From NCBI GenBank assembly GCA_044507625.1, contig JBIQJE010000018.1:5414-69413 (forward strand): a stretch of 64,000 nt of DNA. Reading direction: 5' to 3'. The stretch's first letter is position 1. Every line of letters starts with the position of its first letter. The position numbers and the translations under genes were made by a program. Below are positions 45,989 to 54,477 of this stretch, piece by piece. The notes beneath the pieces were generated by a model. That model had not been told where the DNA came from. It saw only the letters and a list, made by a program, of their open reading frames with translations, and made no database searches. Source of the stretch: Hyphomicrobium_A sp044507625. Its GTDB lineage: Bacteria; Pseudomonadota; Alphaproteobacteria; Rhizobiales; Hyphomicrobiaceae.

Positions 45989-46270
45989 CTAGGCTGGCGC
46001 AGTGGCACGGATGGCGTCGATCTGAGAGCACAGGTTGGAGAGGATGAAATAATCGTCGCCGCTGCGCTTTCCCTCGTTGACCGCGGTCAGCCATTCATCG
46101 ACCGGGAGCTGGATGGTGAACGCGCGGTCGATTTCGAAGGTGATGTCGAGGAAGGCGAGACTGTCGACGGACAGGTCTTTCATAACGTGGCTTTGAGGTG
46201 TGATTTGATCGCGCGGCACATCGCTTACGGAGGAAATGATGTTGGCCACGGTCTCGAAGGTCGATGCCAT
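45989..46270 (-). CDS. Acyl carrier protein AcpXL-like
   Basis: 93 residues from ATG 46270. The phosphopantetheine serine is S37 in DLSVDSLAFLDI. The surrounding pattern (TPQSHVMKDL, FEIDRAFTIQLPVDEWL, GDDYFILSNLCSQID) matches AcpXL, the special carrier for the 27-hydroxyoctacosanoate chain of rhizobial lipid A, rather than housekeeping AcpP. First gene of a seven-gene minus-strand operon. A Crp/Fnr-type box lies 103 bp upstream. Confidence 0.85.
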   Translation of the reverse strand: MASTFETVANIISSVSDVPRDQITPQSHVMKDLSVDSLAFLDITFEIDRAFTIQLPVDEWLTAVNEGKRSGDDYFILSNLCSQIDAIRATAPA

Positions 46271-46372
46271 GCTGCTGTCTCCTGATCGGCCTCTTGCGGT
46301 GCACGAGATCGGCTCGTCAGTCGCCAAGTGGTATGATGTTCCGGCTTTTAGCCCCCGGCGGCGGAACGCGGC

Positions 46373-46386
46373 TTAACCGAAGTCAA
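46373..46386. promoter_or_regulatory. Crp/Fnr-type box between acpXL and MaoC-SDR operons
   Basis: TTAACCGAAGTCAA, arms TTAAC and GTCAA with a 4-bp spacer. It sits in the divergent promoter region, 62 bp before ATG 46449 and 102 bp before the acpXL start on the other strand. Confidence 0.6.
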
Positions 46387-46448
46387 CTTATCTATCGACT
46401 TTGGCCGCTAACGCTTTGGCCCAATGAGCAACCTCAGTGAGTCCGCCC

Positions 46449-47663
46449 ATGACGCCGTCGCTCGACCGGTTGTTGGAGCTGCGCGTAGGCCAAAGGGAAT
46501 GCCTGTCGCGCACCATCACGGCGGAGGACGTGGCCGCTTTTGCCCGCCTTTCCGGCGATTATAACGCGCTGCATCTCGACGATGAGTTCGCAGCGCGCAC
46601 GGAGTTCGCGCAGCGCGTTGTCCATGGCTTTCTCAGCGCGAGCCTGCTGTCGACCCTCGTCGGTATGAAGGTGCCGGGCCGCGGGGCGCTGTATTTGTCG
46701 CAGCAAGTTGATTTCACCAGGCCTGTCTACATCGGGGACACGGTCGAGGCCTGCGCGACTATCGAGAAAATCGATATCGATACGCGCATTATCTCGTTGC
46801 GGACGCAGATCACCCGGGCGCCACACGATGTGGTGCTGCGGGGTGAGGCGAAAGTGAAGGTGCTGCGTCTCCAGGAACAGGAGCCACCGAAGCCGAGCGC
46901 GGGTGCCTCCGGCGGCCGTCTGCTCGCGGGGCGCACCGCTCTCGTCACGGGGGGCTCGCGCGGCATCGGGCGAGCGATCGCGTACCTGTTCGCGCAGCAC
47001 GGCGCCAAAGTTTGGATTAACTTCAATAAGAGCCAGAGCGCAGCCGAGGTCATCGCGCGCGACATCGAGATCAGCGGCGGCTGGTGCCGGTGCATAAGGG
47101 CCGATGTTACGAAGCAGGATCAGGCCGACGCGCTGATCGGTGAAGTCACGGCACACGGTGACCTTGACATTCTCGTCAATAACGCCGGCCCGAAGATCAA
47201 ATCCGGTTCCTTCGAAAGCTTCTCATTCGAGGATGTCGCCGGCGCGTTCGAGGACATTGTCGGTGGTGCGTTTCACGTCACCAAGGCGGCGCTTCCCGCC
47301 TTGCGCCGCACGCAAGGCAACATCGTCACGATTCTTTCCTCGGCGGCGCTGGGCAGGACCGCCCACGGCTGGATGCCCTACGTTGTCGGCAAAAGCGCGC
47401 TCTTGGGATTTTCCAAAAATCTTGCTCAGGAGGTTGGCCCTCACGGTGTCAGGGTCAACGTCATCTCGCCATCCATGGCGGAGACCGACCTTGTCGCCAA
47501 TGTGCCGGACCGTATGCGGCAGATGATGGTGTCGCGCACACCGTTGCGGCGCTTGGCAACGCCCGAGGACATTGCCGGCGCGGCCCTGATGCTAGCGTCG
47601 CCCTATGCGGCCTTCATTACCGGCGACAATCTGCTCGTCACCGGCGGCGAGACGATGATCTGA
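46449..47663 (+). CDS. MaoC-like dehydratase fused to a short-chain ketoreductase
   Basis: 404 residues from ATG 46449 (GTG 46437 possible). The N-terminal hotdog (about 1-140) has SGDYNALHLDDEFA with the Asp/His pair of hydratase-2 enzymes. The C-terminal SDR (about 155-404) has TGGSRGIG, NNAG, an SSA serine and YVVGK (Tyr and Lys). A single polypeptide can thus reduce a 3-ketoacyl-ACP and dehydrate the product. It is divergent from acpXL and followed within 5 bp by the FkbH-like gene. The acpXL operon itself has no ketoreductase, so this protein may supply it. Confidence 0.88.
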   Translation: MTPSLDRLLELRVGQRECLSRTITAEDVAAFARLSGDYNALHLDDEFAARTEFAQRVVHGFLSASLLSTLVGMKVPGRGALYLSQQVDFTRPVYIGDTVEACATIEKIDIDTRIISLRTQITRAPHDVVLRGEAKVKVLRLQEQEPPKPSAGASGGRLLAGRTALVTGGSRGIGRAIAYLFAQHGAKVWINFNKSQSAAEVIARDIEISGGWCRCIRADVTKQDQADALIGEVTAHGDLDILVNNAGPKIKSGSFESFSFEDVAGAFEDIVGGAFHVTKAALPALRRTQGNIVTILSSAALGRTAHGWMPYVVGKSALLGFSKNLAQEVGPHGVRVNVISPSMAETDLVANVPDRMRQMMVSRTPLRRLATPEDIAGAALMLASPYAAFITGDNLLVTGGETMI

Positions 47664-47668
47664 GGAGA

Positions 47669-49906
47669 ATGCCTTTGTCTTCGCCCTCATCACATGCGCC
47701 TTTGCTGCAACGCGCCGTGGAAACATCCGCGTGGAGTGACGGCAACATAGGCGGCGCCACTGTTGACAGACTTATCGATATGGCGATCGAGGCCGCGCCG
47801 GAATGCGCGCGCCGCCGGGTGATATTGCCGTCCGTTGACTGGGCGTCCGTATCTCCTGACAAGGTCGCAGCCCTGTTCGGCGCCTTTGCGCAAGCTGGCC
47901 TTCCGTGCCCCGGATGGCTAGCGAAGGCCGTTCTGATCGCAGGCCATGTCGTGGCGGAAAACCTCGACCTGCCTTCGCACCTTCGTGTGCTGCAGCGGGT
48001 CAATCGCTTCGCGCGCGACGGCGAAGACGGCGCCGAGATCGACGCTCTCGTCGCAGGCTTGATCGAGGATGATGCGTTCGAAACTGACATCGCCGCGGCC
48101 ATTGTCAAACGCCTGCTTGAAAGCCGTCCTTCCGACGTTGCGCGCAGGCTCGCGTTGGCCCACGCACATCGCACGCACGAACTTCACCGTCTGGCCGCCT
48201 CTCACGTGCAGGATAGCCTGCGTGATCTGCCTGCGGCGCTTCTGCGACTGACCGGCTTCTCGACGACGCAGCTCTTCGGCGATCCACTTGCCGTCGCCTT
48301 TGCCGCCGCGGGATGGCGTGCGAGCATTTCCCAAGCGGAGTACGGGACGGCGTTCTCTGAACTCTCCGATCCGGCCCATGAGCACGACGCTGTCATTCTC
48401 GTAGCGGATCTTGCCGGCTTCGCGCCGCTGGATTGGCGCAATCCGCCGGACGACGAGGCGCGGCGGCTCAGCGAGCGCGTCGACCGCTTCGGCAGTGCAC
48501 TAACGGCATTTGCAGAACGCGCCCGGGTGCCACTGTTGATCAACACGATACCGTGCACATCCGCGCCCGGCGCCGGCTTCCTGGACGGCTGGCATGCCGC
48601 CGGCGTTCGTCATGCCATCGAGCGGATCAACCGGTGTATCTTCGAGGTCGCCGCGGCAAGCTCCAATATCGTCGTCGTCGATTCCGATCTCGCCCTCGCG
48701 GAGCTGCCGCTCGCGCTCCACGTCGATCGCAAGTTATGGTACTATGGCCGCATCGCATACTCGGCCGATGCCACGCGCGCATTGGCGCACGCCTTTGCGC
48801 ACGCATGGCAATTGCTGCGCCGCGGGCCGATCAAGGTCTTGGCGATCGATTTCGACAATACGCTATGGGGCGGTGTTTACGGCGATGATGGCGTTGAACG
48901 GCTACAGTGCGGGCACGATTTTCCCGGCAATACGTTCCGCGATCTGCAACAGGAATGTCTGCGGCTGCGCAGCCAGGGTATCCTGCTCGCCGCGCTGAGC
49001 AAGAACAACGACGATGCGATGACGGTCTTCGAGCGCCATCCGGAGATGGTGCTGAAAAGGACCGATTTCGCCGCTACGGCTGTCAACTGGAGCCCAAAGC
49101 CGCAGAACATTCGCGCTCTAGCTGCTGAGTTGAACGTGGGGCTGGATAGCTTTCTCTTCATCGACGACAGCCCGCAGGAGCGCGACGCTATGCGCAGGGC
49201 ATGCCCGGAAGTGCGCGTTCCGGAAATGCCGGCCGACCTGGCGGAGCGTCCGCTTTGGCTACGGCGCCAGGTCGCGACTTGGCCGGTTCGGCTGACAGGA
49301 GAGGACGGCGCACGCCAGTCGTATTACGCAGCCGCGCGCAGTGCCACGGAGTGGAAGGCGTCCGCGGGCAGCCATGCCGACTTTCTACAGGGACTGGAGC
49401 AGCAGCTCGTCGTTCGCGCGGTGGACCCCACCACCGTGGCCCGCGTCGCGCAGATGCACCAGCGTACCAACCAGTTCAACCTGACGACCCTGCGCAGCAC
49501 GGAAACGGAGATCGCTGCCATTGCGGCCGATCGCGCGTCGGGTCTCGTCATGTATGGCCGCGTCAGCGATCGGTTCGGCGACCATGGCATCGTGATAACG
49601 GCGGTTTGCGAGATCAACGGCTCCGACGCGGTGCTGCGCTCGTTCCTGATGAGCTGCCGCGTCATTGGCCGCGAGGTTGAGCGCGCGTTCCTCGGCGAGG
49701 TGCTGAAAGCGCTCGCAACCCGTGGCGTCAGCCGTGTGTTCGGAGCGTATATCCCGACCGCCAAGAACGCGCTCGTGCGGGATTTCTATCAATCCAGCGG
49801 GTTCGAGAAAGTGGAAAATAGCGACAGCCCTGGAACGCGCTGGGTCTTTGAAATATCCGGCAGCGAGTTTCCCGGTTCGCCGTTTGTAAAGATCGTGGAG
49901 CAATGA
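47669..49906 (+). CDS. FkbH-like HAD phosphatase/acyltransferase
   Basis: 745 residues. About 380 N-terminal residues include an SGNH-like region. A HAD domain follows: AIDFDNTLWGG (D394, D396), ALSKNNDDAM, FIDDSPQERDA. The C terminus is GNAT-like (MHQRTNQFNLTT, VSDRFGDHGIV, AKNALVRDFYQSSGF). FkbH proteins take 1,3-bisphosphoglycerate, remove phosphate and load a glyceryl unit on an ACP as a polyketide starter or extender precursor. The next gene is an ACP starting directly after the stop (TGA-ATG), the expected partner. This is rare in a lipid A-type acyl cluster. Confidence 0.88.
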   Translation: MPLSSPSSHAPLLQRAVETSAWSDGNIGGATVDRLIDMAIEAAPECARRRVILPSVDWASVSPDKVAALFGAFAQAGLPCPGWLAKAVLIAGHVVAENLDLPSHLRVLQRVNRFARDGEDGAEIDALVAGLIEDDAFETDIAAAIVKRLLESRPSDVARRLALAHAHRTHELHRLAASHVQDSLRDLPAALLRLTGFSTTQLFGDPLAVAFAAAGWRASISQAEYGTAFSELSDPAHEHDAVILVADLAGFAPLDWRNPPDDEARRLSERVDRFGSALTAFAERARVPLLINTIPCTSAPGAGFLDGWHAAGVRHAIERINRCIFEVAAASSNIVVVDSDLALAELPLALHVDRKLWYYGRIAYSADATRALAHAFAHAWQLLRRGPIKVLAIDFDNTLWGGVYGDDGVERLQCGHDFPGNTFRDLQQECLRLRSQGILLAALSKNNDDAMTVFERHPEMVLKRTDFAATAVNWSPKPQNIRALAAELNVGLDSFLFIDDSPQERDAMRRACPEVRVPEMPADLAERPLWLRRQVATWPVRLTGEDGARQSYYAAARSATEWKASAGSHADFLQGLEQQLVVRAVDPTTVARVAQMHQRTNQFNLTTLRSTETEIAAIAADRASGLVMYGRVSDRFGDHGIVITAVCEINGSDAVLRSFLMSCRVIGREVERAFLGEVLKALATRGVSRVFGAYIPTAKNALVRDFYQSSGFEKVENSDSPGTRWVFEISGSEFPGSPFVKIVEQ

Positions 49907-50161
49907 ATGGACGTTGAGATCCCGACCCGCGTGCCGTCCTACCCGGAAATCGCAGCGATATTCGATGACGTGTTCCAATACACGGGGCCCCTGACGGCAT
50001 CGACATCGCCGCGCGATGTCGACCGATGGGACTCACTGCAGCACATCGCGCTCGTTCAGGCGATCGAGACGACCTTTGGCATCAAGCTGTCGATGGACGA
50101 GATGATGGAGATTCAAAGCGTTGGCGACATCGAGCGGATTTTGCACCGCTACGGCGTCTAA
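49907..50161 (+). CDS. Acyl carrier protein partnered with FkbH
   Basis: 84 residues. Phosphopantetheine serine S43 in DRWDSLQHIALV; ETTFGIKLSMDEMMEIQSVGDIERIL is the normal helix III-IV region. Directly abuts the FkbH gene, so it is probably the carrier that receives the glyceryl group. Its 3' end overlaps the convergent MaoC-like gene by 4 bp. Confidence 0.87.
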   Translation: MDVEIPTRVPSYPEIAAIFDDVFQYTGPLTASTSPRDVDRWDSLQHIALVQAIETTFGIKLSMDEMMEIQSVGDIERILHRYGV

Positions 50162-51153
50162 GCGGCGCCGACGGGGCGCTTTTGCAGGAGGAACTGCGGG
50201 TAGAACGACACGACGCGCGTGCCCTCCCGATTGATCCCCTCCGTTCCGAGCACGAGCATGCCCCACTCTTTCGTTATGCCAGCGCCGACCTTGTGATCGA
50301 CCCAGCTCGTGAAGGTGATGCAGTCGCCTTCAAGGATTGGGGCGTGCCAGCTTAGGCTGCGCACGCCGATCGCGGGCCCGAGCAGGGGAACCGGCTGCGC
50401 ATTCAGCGAAAGCCATTCGGATTCGCTGTGGTAGTAGTCCACCATCTGCCGCGTCCATCTCGCGATCGTATGCCAGCCGCATACCGAGCGCGAGAGGGGC
50501 CTCTCCGCCGACGCGCCGGCATCGGCGGCGTGATCGCCGACGATGCTGCGGTACGTGCGGATCGACGCCGCATCGAAACAGCAGGGGCGAAAGGTGATCT
50601 CATCGCCGACGCGCACGTCTTCGAAATATCGGACGAGGTGACCGCCGCTATTCCGGGTGACTGCGGATGTCCGCCGGTAGATATCGGCGCAGTCCGCGGT
50701 GCCGGCCATAGGGGCTCCTGCGGCGATGAGAACGAGCGCGCAATTGATGCGCAGCGCGAGTGCGCCGTTCGATTTCGTCACGATAATGGTTGCCGCGCGG
50801 GCGCCCTCCACCGCGCATGCACGTAAGCTGCGCGTAGAGCCCCAAAGTAGTTCGACCGATGCAGCTTCACCGGGGCGCACCGGCTGCAGCCAGCGGATCT
50901 CCTCCACGGCAAGAATCTGGGGCCGGACGGAAAGCCGTGAAAAGAATCGCTCGATCTGGCCCATTGCCAGGATGCAGGTATGCCATCCCGATGGAGACAG
51001 CCCCTGCAGCGGCGTCAGCTTTGCCGCCGCCTCGTCGAGGTGCTGGGCCTGCGGATCGTATTCACGGGCGAAGCGGGTGATCGCTTCCGGCGCTATTTCA
51101 AACGTGCCGATGTCGCACAGGGCGCCATGCTTGAAGTCGACGGGAGAGTTCAT
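50158..51153 (-). CDS. Double-hotdog MaoC-like protein
   Basis: 331 residues with two hotdog halves. The first keeps a hydratase-like FAREYDPQAQHLDE (Asp and His). The second (YFEDVRVGDEITFRP, YRSIVGDHAADAG) is degenerate at the usual NPxH position. Double-hotdog MaoC proteins act as dehydratases or hydratases on CoA or ACP thioesters. Convergent with the ACP gene and divergent from the Crp/Fnr gene, sharing a box at 51286-51299. Confidence 0.78.
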   Translation of the reverse strand: MNSPVDFKHGALCDIGTFEIAPEAITRFAREYDPQAQHLDEAAAKLTPLQGLSPSGWHTCILAMGQIERFFSRLSVRPQILAVEEIRWLQPVRPGEAASVELLWGSTRSLRACAVEGARAATIIVTKSNGALALRINCALVLIAAGAPMAGTADCADIYRRTSAVTRNSGGHLVRYFEDVRVGDEITFRPCCFDAASIRTYRSIVGDHAADAGASAERPLSRSVCGWHTIARWTRQMVDYYHSESEWLSLNAQPVPLLGPAIGVRSLSWHAPILEGDCITFTSWVDHKVGAGITKEWGMLVLGTEGINREGTRVVSFYPQFLLQKRPVGAA

Positions 51154-51285
51154 GGCATCGCCCCGCGGTTGGCGCGGTGCGCCTGTAGAATCGGCCGGAA
51201 GGCCGCATCGCTCGCTGGCACCATTTCCGATCTCCGGCTGCGATCTGACGAATAGCGGAGATACGTCTTCCGGCGGAAACCCACC

Positions 51286-51299
51286 TTAACTTCAGTTAA
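51286..51299. promoter_or_regulatory. Crp/Fnr-type box between MaoC-like and Crp/Fnr genes
   Basis: TTAACTTCAGTTAA, a perfect dyad of TTAAC/GTTAA arms with a 4-bp spacer. It lies 123 bp before the regulator's ATG and 132 bp before the MaoC-like start, fitting autoregulation. Confidence 0.6.
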
Positions 51300-51422
51300 A
51301 CGGCTCTGCGGCGCCCTGGGGGGCCTGGGGTGCGCCAATTATGCGCGCTAAAGGCTTGCGTTAAATCAAGTTCTCCGAAGCCCGGGAGGATCAGGGTATC
51401 GCAGCGCAGTGCGGTACTTCAC

Positions 51423-52118
51423 ATGAATACTAACGACCACGACGCGATCGCGATGACGCCCCTGTTCCGCGGATTGACGCCGCAGATGTCACGGGCGCTC
51501 GTCGGGAAATCACAGCCGCGCAGCTACGATAAGGGCACGATACTGTTCCACCAGGGTGAGCCGGCATCGGCATTTTTCATCATCCTGGAGGGGTGGGTGA
51601 AGATCTACCGCACCACGCCTGACGGTCTCGAGGTCGTATTGCATGTCTTCAAGCGCGGCGAATCCTTCGCCGAGGTCGCCATGTTCCTTGGCGGACGCTA
51701 TCCGGCCAGCGCGGAAACCGTCGCGCCCTCGCGCCTGTTGAAGATCGACGGCGAACTCTTCCGCGCGCGCATCAACGAGCGGCCGCAGCTCGCGATGTCC
51801 ATGCTCGCGTCCGCCTCATATCAGCTGAAGATGCTGGTGGAGCAAATAGAGCAGATCAAGGTGAGATCCGCTCCGCAGCGGATCGCGGACTTCTTGATCA
51901 GAATTACTCCAGCTCAAGAGGGCGCGGCGGTCGTCGAGCTTCCATTTGAGAAGGGGCTGCTCGCCAACCGCCTCGGCATGAAGCCGGAGAGTTTCTCCCG
52001 CGCACTGGGGCGGTTGCGCGCCTACGGTGTCGCGGTCGAGCGTGAGGTCATCCGCATCGACGACGTCGGCCGGCTGCGCCGGCTTATCGAATATGTCGAT
52101 GAAGACGCCCACGACTGA
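51423..52118 (+). CDS. Crp/Fnr-family regulator, DNR-like
   Basis: 231 residues from ATG 51423. Cyclic-nucleotide-like beta-roll (KGTILFHQGEPASAFFIILEGWVKIYR, FAEVAMFLGGRYPASAE), dimer helix (LVEQIEQIKVRSAPQRIADFLI) and recognition helix-turn-helix (LLANRLGMKPESFSRALGRL). The N-terminal cysteines of Fnr are absent, so it is not a classic 4Fe-4S oxygen sensor. The overall pattern resembles DNR/NNR regulators, which respond to NO through haem under low oxygen. It is the natural candidate to bind the six 14-bp boxes described here. Confidence 0.87.
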   Translation: MNTNDHDAIAMTPLFRGLTPQMSRALVGKSQPRSYDKGTILFHQGEPASAFFIILEGWVKIYRTTPDGLEVVLHVFKRGESFAEVAMFLGGRYPASAETVAPSRLLKIDGELFRARINERPQLAMSMLASASYQLKMLVEQIEQIKVRSAPQRIADFLIRITPAQEGAAVVELPFEKGLLANRLGMKPESFSRALGRLRAYGVAVEREVIRIDDVGRLRRLIEYVDEDAHD

Positions 52119-52195
52119 TTGTCCGCCTGATCAAGTTGCCGTGAGATCGAGTGATGAGCCGCTGAGTACAGCCGCGCTCCGGCTGAGAGCACGCA

Positions 52196-52223
52196 CGAAA
52201 CGCGCGTAATCACGCGCGTTTCG
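52196..52223 (+). terminator. Perfect 12-bp hairpin after the Crp/Fnr gene
   Basis: CGAAACGCGCGT-AATC-ACGCGCGTTTCG, a perfect stem with a 4-nt loop. It lies 78 bp after the regulator's stop and upstream of the pqqA promoter box. No T-run follows, so termination may need a factor, or it may insulate the two units. Confidence 0.5.
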
Positions 52224-52281
52224 GCGATTCTCCATCGCAAGCGGCGTAGCGGAAACCGCCGGGCGCGCGCACCCGCGCCCT

Positions 52282-52295
52282 TTAACGAAAGTCAA
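52282..52295. promoter_or_regulatory. Crp/Fnr-type box upstream of pqqA
   Basis: TTAACGAAAGTCAA, arms TTAAC/GTCAA. It ends 77 bp before the pqqA ATG. Confidence 0.6.
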
Positions 52296-52372
52296 TCCAG
52301 CAAAGCGTCCGTGCGGCGATAGTCGACGCCTGCGAGCGCACGCTCGCTTCGATCGAAACAGGAGGAAAGATC

Positions 52373-52489
52373 ATGAGGTATCTCGAGCCAGCCGCGTTCG
52401 GTGGCGTCGCAGTGAAGAAATGGGTCGAGCCCGCGTACTGCGACGTGCGCCTCGGCTTTGAAGTGACCGCCTACGTCTACGTGCGGTGA
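52373..52489 (+). CDS. PqqA-type precursor peptide
   Basis: 38 residues, preceded by GGAGGAAAG. The C-terminal part KKWVEPAYCDVRLGFEVTAY closely follows classical PqqA (W..P...D.RLG.EVT.Y), with E30 and Y34 at the E-x3-Y spacing that PqqE crosslinks. It has a 13-residue N-terminal extension beyond the usual 23-24 residues, a cysteine (C23) in the leader and a second tyrosine (Y36). The stop overlaps an alternative pqqD start. PqqD and PqqE follow at once; pqqB and pqqC do not occur in the window. The product could be PQQ or a related modified peptide. Confidence 0.85.
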   Translation: MRYLEPAAFGGVAVKKWVEPAYCDVRLGFEVTAYVYVR

Positions 52490-52527
52490 TGGATAGGGAG
52501 CACCGCTCCCTAATCGTGGAGGAGCAT

Positions 52528-52815
52528 ATGGAGACTGAAAGACCGCTGCGGTTCGAGGATGTGGTCGAGCTTGATCCTAACTACCACTTCCGGTGGGAAG
52601 AGCCACAGCAGTCCCATGTGCTCCTCTACCCCGAAGGAATCGTGAAGCTCAATCCGACGGCAGCTTCGATCCTGGAGCGATGTACGGATGGACGCACGAT
52701 CGATGAGGTCGCCGGCGCGCTTTCGTACGTCTACGCGGGCGCAAATCTCCGCAAAGACGTTTTGAAATTTTTGGAGGTGGCTCATGCCAAAGGCTGGGTC
52801 CGGGTTAAGCCTTGA
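52528..52815 (+). CDS. PqqD peptide chaperone
   Basis: 95 residues from ATG 52528, chosen for the GGAGGAG 4 bp upstream (52489 is an alternative). The winged-helix recognition fold shows LLYPEGIVKLNPTAASILERCTDGRTIDEV and VLKFLEVAHAKGWV, as in PqqD. It presents PqqA to the radical SAM enzyme. Overlaps pqqE by 32 bp, which implies tight translational coupling. Confidence 0.88.
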   Translation: METERPLRFEDVVELDPNYHFRWEEPQQSHVLLYPEGIVKLNPTAASILERCTDGRTIDEVAGALSYVYAGANLRKDVLKFLEVAHAKGWVRVKP

Positions 52816-53932
52816 TGGCCTCGGCATGCCGCTGTGGCTGGTGCTGGAGTTGACCTACAAGTGTCCGCTAAAATGTCCGTGGTGCAGCAACCCGGTCGAT
52901 TTCAACCGCTACCGCAACGAGCTCAGCACCGATGAGTGGAAAGACGTGCTTCGCCAGGGCCGGCGGCTCGGGTCGGTGCAATTGGGCTTCTCCGGGGGCG
53001 AGCCGATGCTGCGCCGGGATCTCGAGGAGCTCGTCGAGGAAGCCGATCGCCTCGGCTACTACACCAACTTGATAACCTCCGGCGTCGGCCTCAACGAGGA
53101 ACGCCTGCGCGATCTGAAGAAGGCCGGCCTCAAGCAGGTGCAATTGAGCATCCAGGCCTGCGACCAGGAGCTGAATGAGAAGCTCGTCGGTGTCGACGTG
53201 TTCGACCATAAGGTCGAGATCGCGCGCGCGATAAAGGCCGAAGGGCTGCCGATGGTGCTGAACGTGCCCGTCAGCCGCTACAACATCGACCAGACGGAGC
53301 GGCTGATCGAATTGGCCGCGGACCTCGGCGTCGAGTACGTCGAGTTCGCGAACCTTCAGTATTACAACTGGGCGCTCCTCAACCGGTCCGAGCTTCTGCC
53401 GACGCGTGAGCAACTCGCGCGGTCCGAGGCCGCGGTCAACGCGGCGCGCAAGCGCCTCGGAAAGCGTTTGACGATCTTCTTCGTCGTTCCCGACTACTAC
53501 GATAAGCGCCCGAAGGCCTGCATGAACGGCTGGGGATCGATCCACCTCACGATTGCGCCTGACGGAACCGCGCTTCCCTGCCAGGAGGCGCGCCTCATCA
53601 AGAGCATCGAGTTCGCAAACGTGCGCAATCATTCGCTGGAGTGGATTTGGAAGGAATCGCCCTCCTTCAACGCATTCCGCGGCGATGGATGGATGAAAGA
53701 GCCGTGCCGCAGCTGCAGCGAGAAGGAACGCGACTTCGGCGGCTGCCGCTGCCAGGCCTATCTCTTCACCGGGGATGCGGCGAACACCGATCCGGTCTGT
53801 TCGAAGTCGCAGCACCGGCATGTCATCGACGGCCTGATCGGCCGCGCGGAGGAGCGCGGCGCCAAGGAGCAGAACAAACTGGTGATGCGCGAGCGCGGCG
53901 TCGCCCCGCCGGAAGATGCAAACAGATGCTAG
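52784..53932 (+). CDS. PqqE radical SAM enzyme
   Basis: 382 residues. Radical SAM cluster C27-x3-C31-x2-C34 (TYKCPLKCPWCSNP), GFSGGEPMLR, SPASM auxiliary cluster cysteines (CMNGWGSIHLTIAPDG, LPCQEARL, EPCRSCSEKERDFGGCRCQAY). Length and pattern are those of PqqE, which joins Glu and Tyr of PqqA. The start at 52784 has GGAGGTG upstream inside pqqD. Confidence 0.92.
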   Translation: MPKAGSGLSLDGLGMPLWLVLELTYKCPLKCPWCSNPVDFNRYRNELSTDEWKDVLRQGRRLGSVQLGFSGGEPMLRRDLEELVEEADRLGYYTNLITSGVGLNEERLRDLKKAGLKQVQLSIQACDQELNEKLVGVDVFDHKVEIARAIKAEGLPMVLNVPVSRYNIDQTERLIELAADLGVEYVEFANLQYYNWALLNRSELLPTREQLARSEAAVNAARKRLGKRLTIFFVVPDYYDKRPKACMNGWGSIHLTIAPDGTALPCQEARLIKSIEFANVRNHSLEWIWKESPSFNAFRGDGWMKEPCRSCSEKERDFGGCRCQAYLFTGDAANTDPVCSKSQHRHVIDGLIGRAEERGAKEQNKLVMRERGVAPPEDANRC

Positions 53933-53969
53933 CGCCAGGTTTGACGTTGGGTTGGGGCGGAAGCGCCGA

Positions 53970-54473
53970 ATGGAACTGACAACTTTAGAGCTGGCAGCAC
54001 GCTGGCTGCATATCTCGGGCGTGATTGTCTGGGTCGGACACAACTGGGTCAACGTCGTCAACAATCCGGTGTTCCGCAGGGTTCTGCCGGCCGATCCGCC
54101 CGAAGCGGCACGCGAGGTCTTCATCGCCGCCTCGAAGCGGGAACACGGCATTTTCCGCCATGCATCGCTGATCGTCTGGGCGACGGGGATCTTTCTCTTG
54201 TGGCGCCGCGGCGATTTGGTTGAGGCGCTCACGCTCACGGGTTCTTCGGCGGTCATTGGTTGCGGGGCATGGGTTGGCATGCTCATGGTCGCCAACCTGT
54301 GGCTGGTGCTGTGGCCGCACCAGAAGAAGGTGCTGGGATTCGTGCAGGCCGACGTTCAGGAACGGCTGCGCTGTGCGCGCATCACGTTCCTGTCGTCCCG
54401 TGTGAACACGGTGCTGTCGCTCATAACGATCACGCTGATGATCGCCGGTGCACATGGCGGAAGCATCTTCTGA
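53970..54473 (+). CDS. Four-helix membrane protein, PuuD/urate-oxidase-N-like
   Basis: 167 residues. Hydrophobic segments at about 8-28, 62-80, 90-115 and 140-162. The third contains VANLWLVLWPHQKKVLG, resembling the NVW..WP.QK signature of PuuD-type membrane domains. His residues in LHISG and WVGHNW could bind haem. It lies 37 bp after pqqE and 4 bp before the aminotransferase, so it is probably co-transcribed. A role as a membrane electron-transfer partner is possible; not proven. Confidence 0.7.
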   Translation: MELTTLELAARWLHISGVIVWVGHNWVNVVNNPVFRRVLPADPPEAAREVFIAASKREHGIFRHASLIVWATGIFLLWRRGDLVEALTLTGSSAVIGCGAWVGMLMVANLWLVLWPHQKKVLGFVQADVQERLRCARITFLSSRVNTVLSLITITLMIAGAHGGSIF

Positions 54474-54477
54474 AGCG

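Noticed and set aside
45892..46008. Longer FabZ-like protein starting at 46008
   Set aside because: The extension overlaps the acpXL 3' end, and FabZ proteins start at the MRLEYFQM-like segment.
51423..52118. Classic oxygen-sensing Fnr
   Set aside because: The N-terminal cysteine cluster is absent; the pattern is closer to DNR/NNR.
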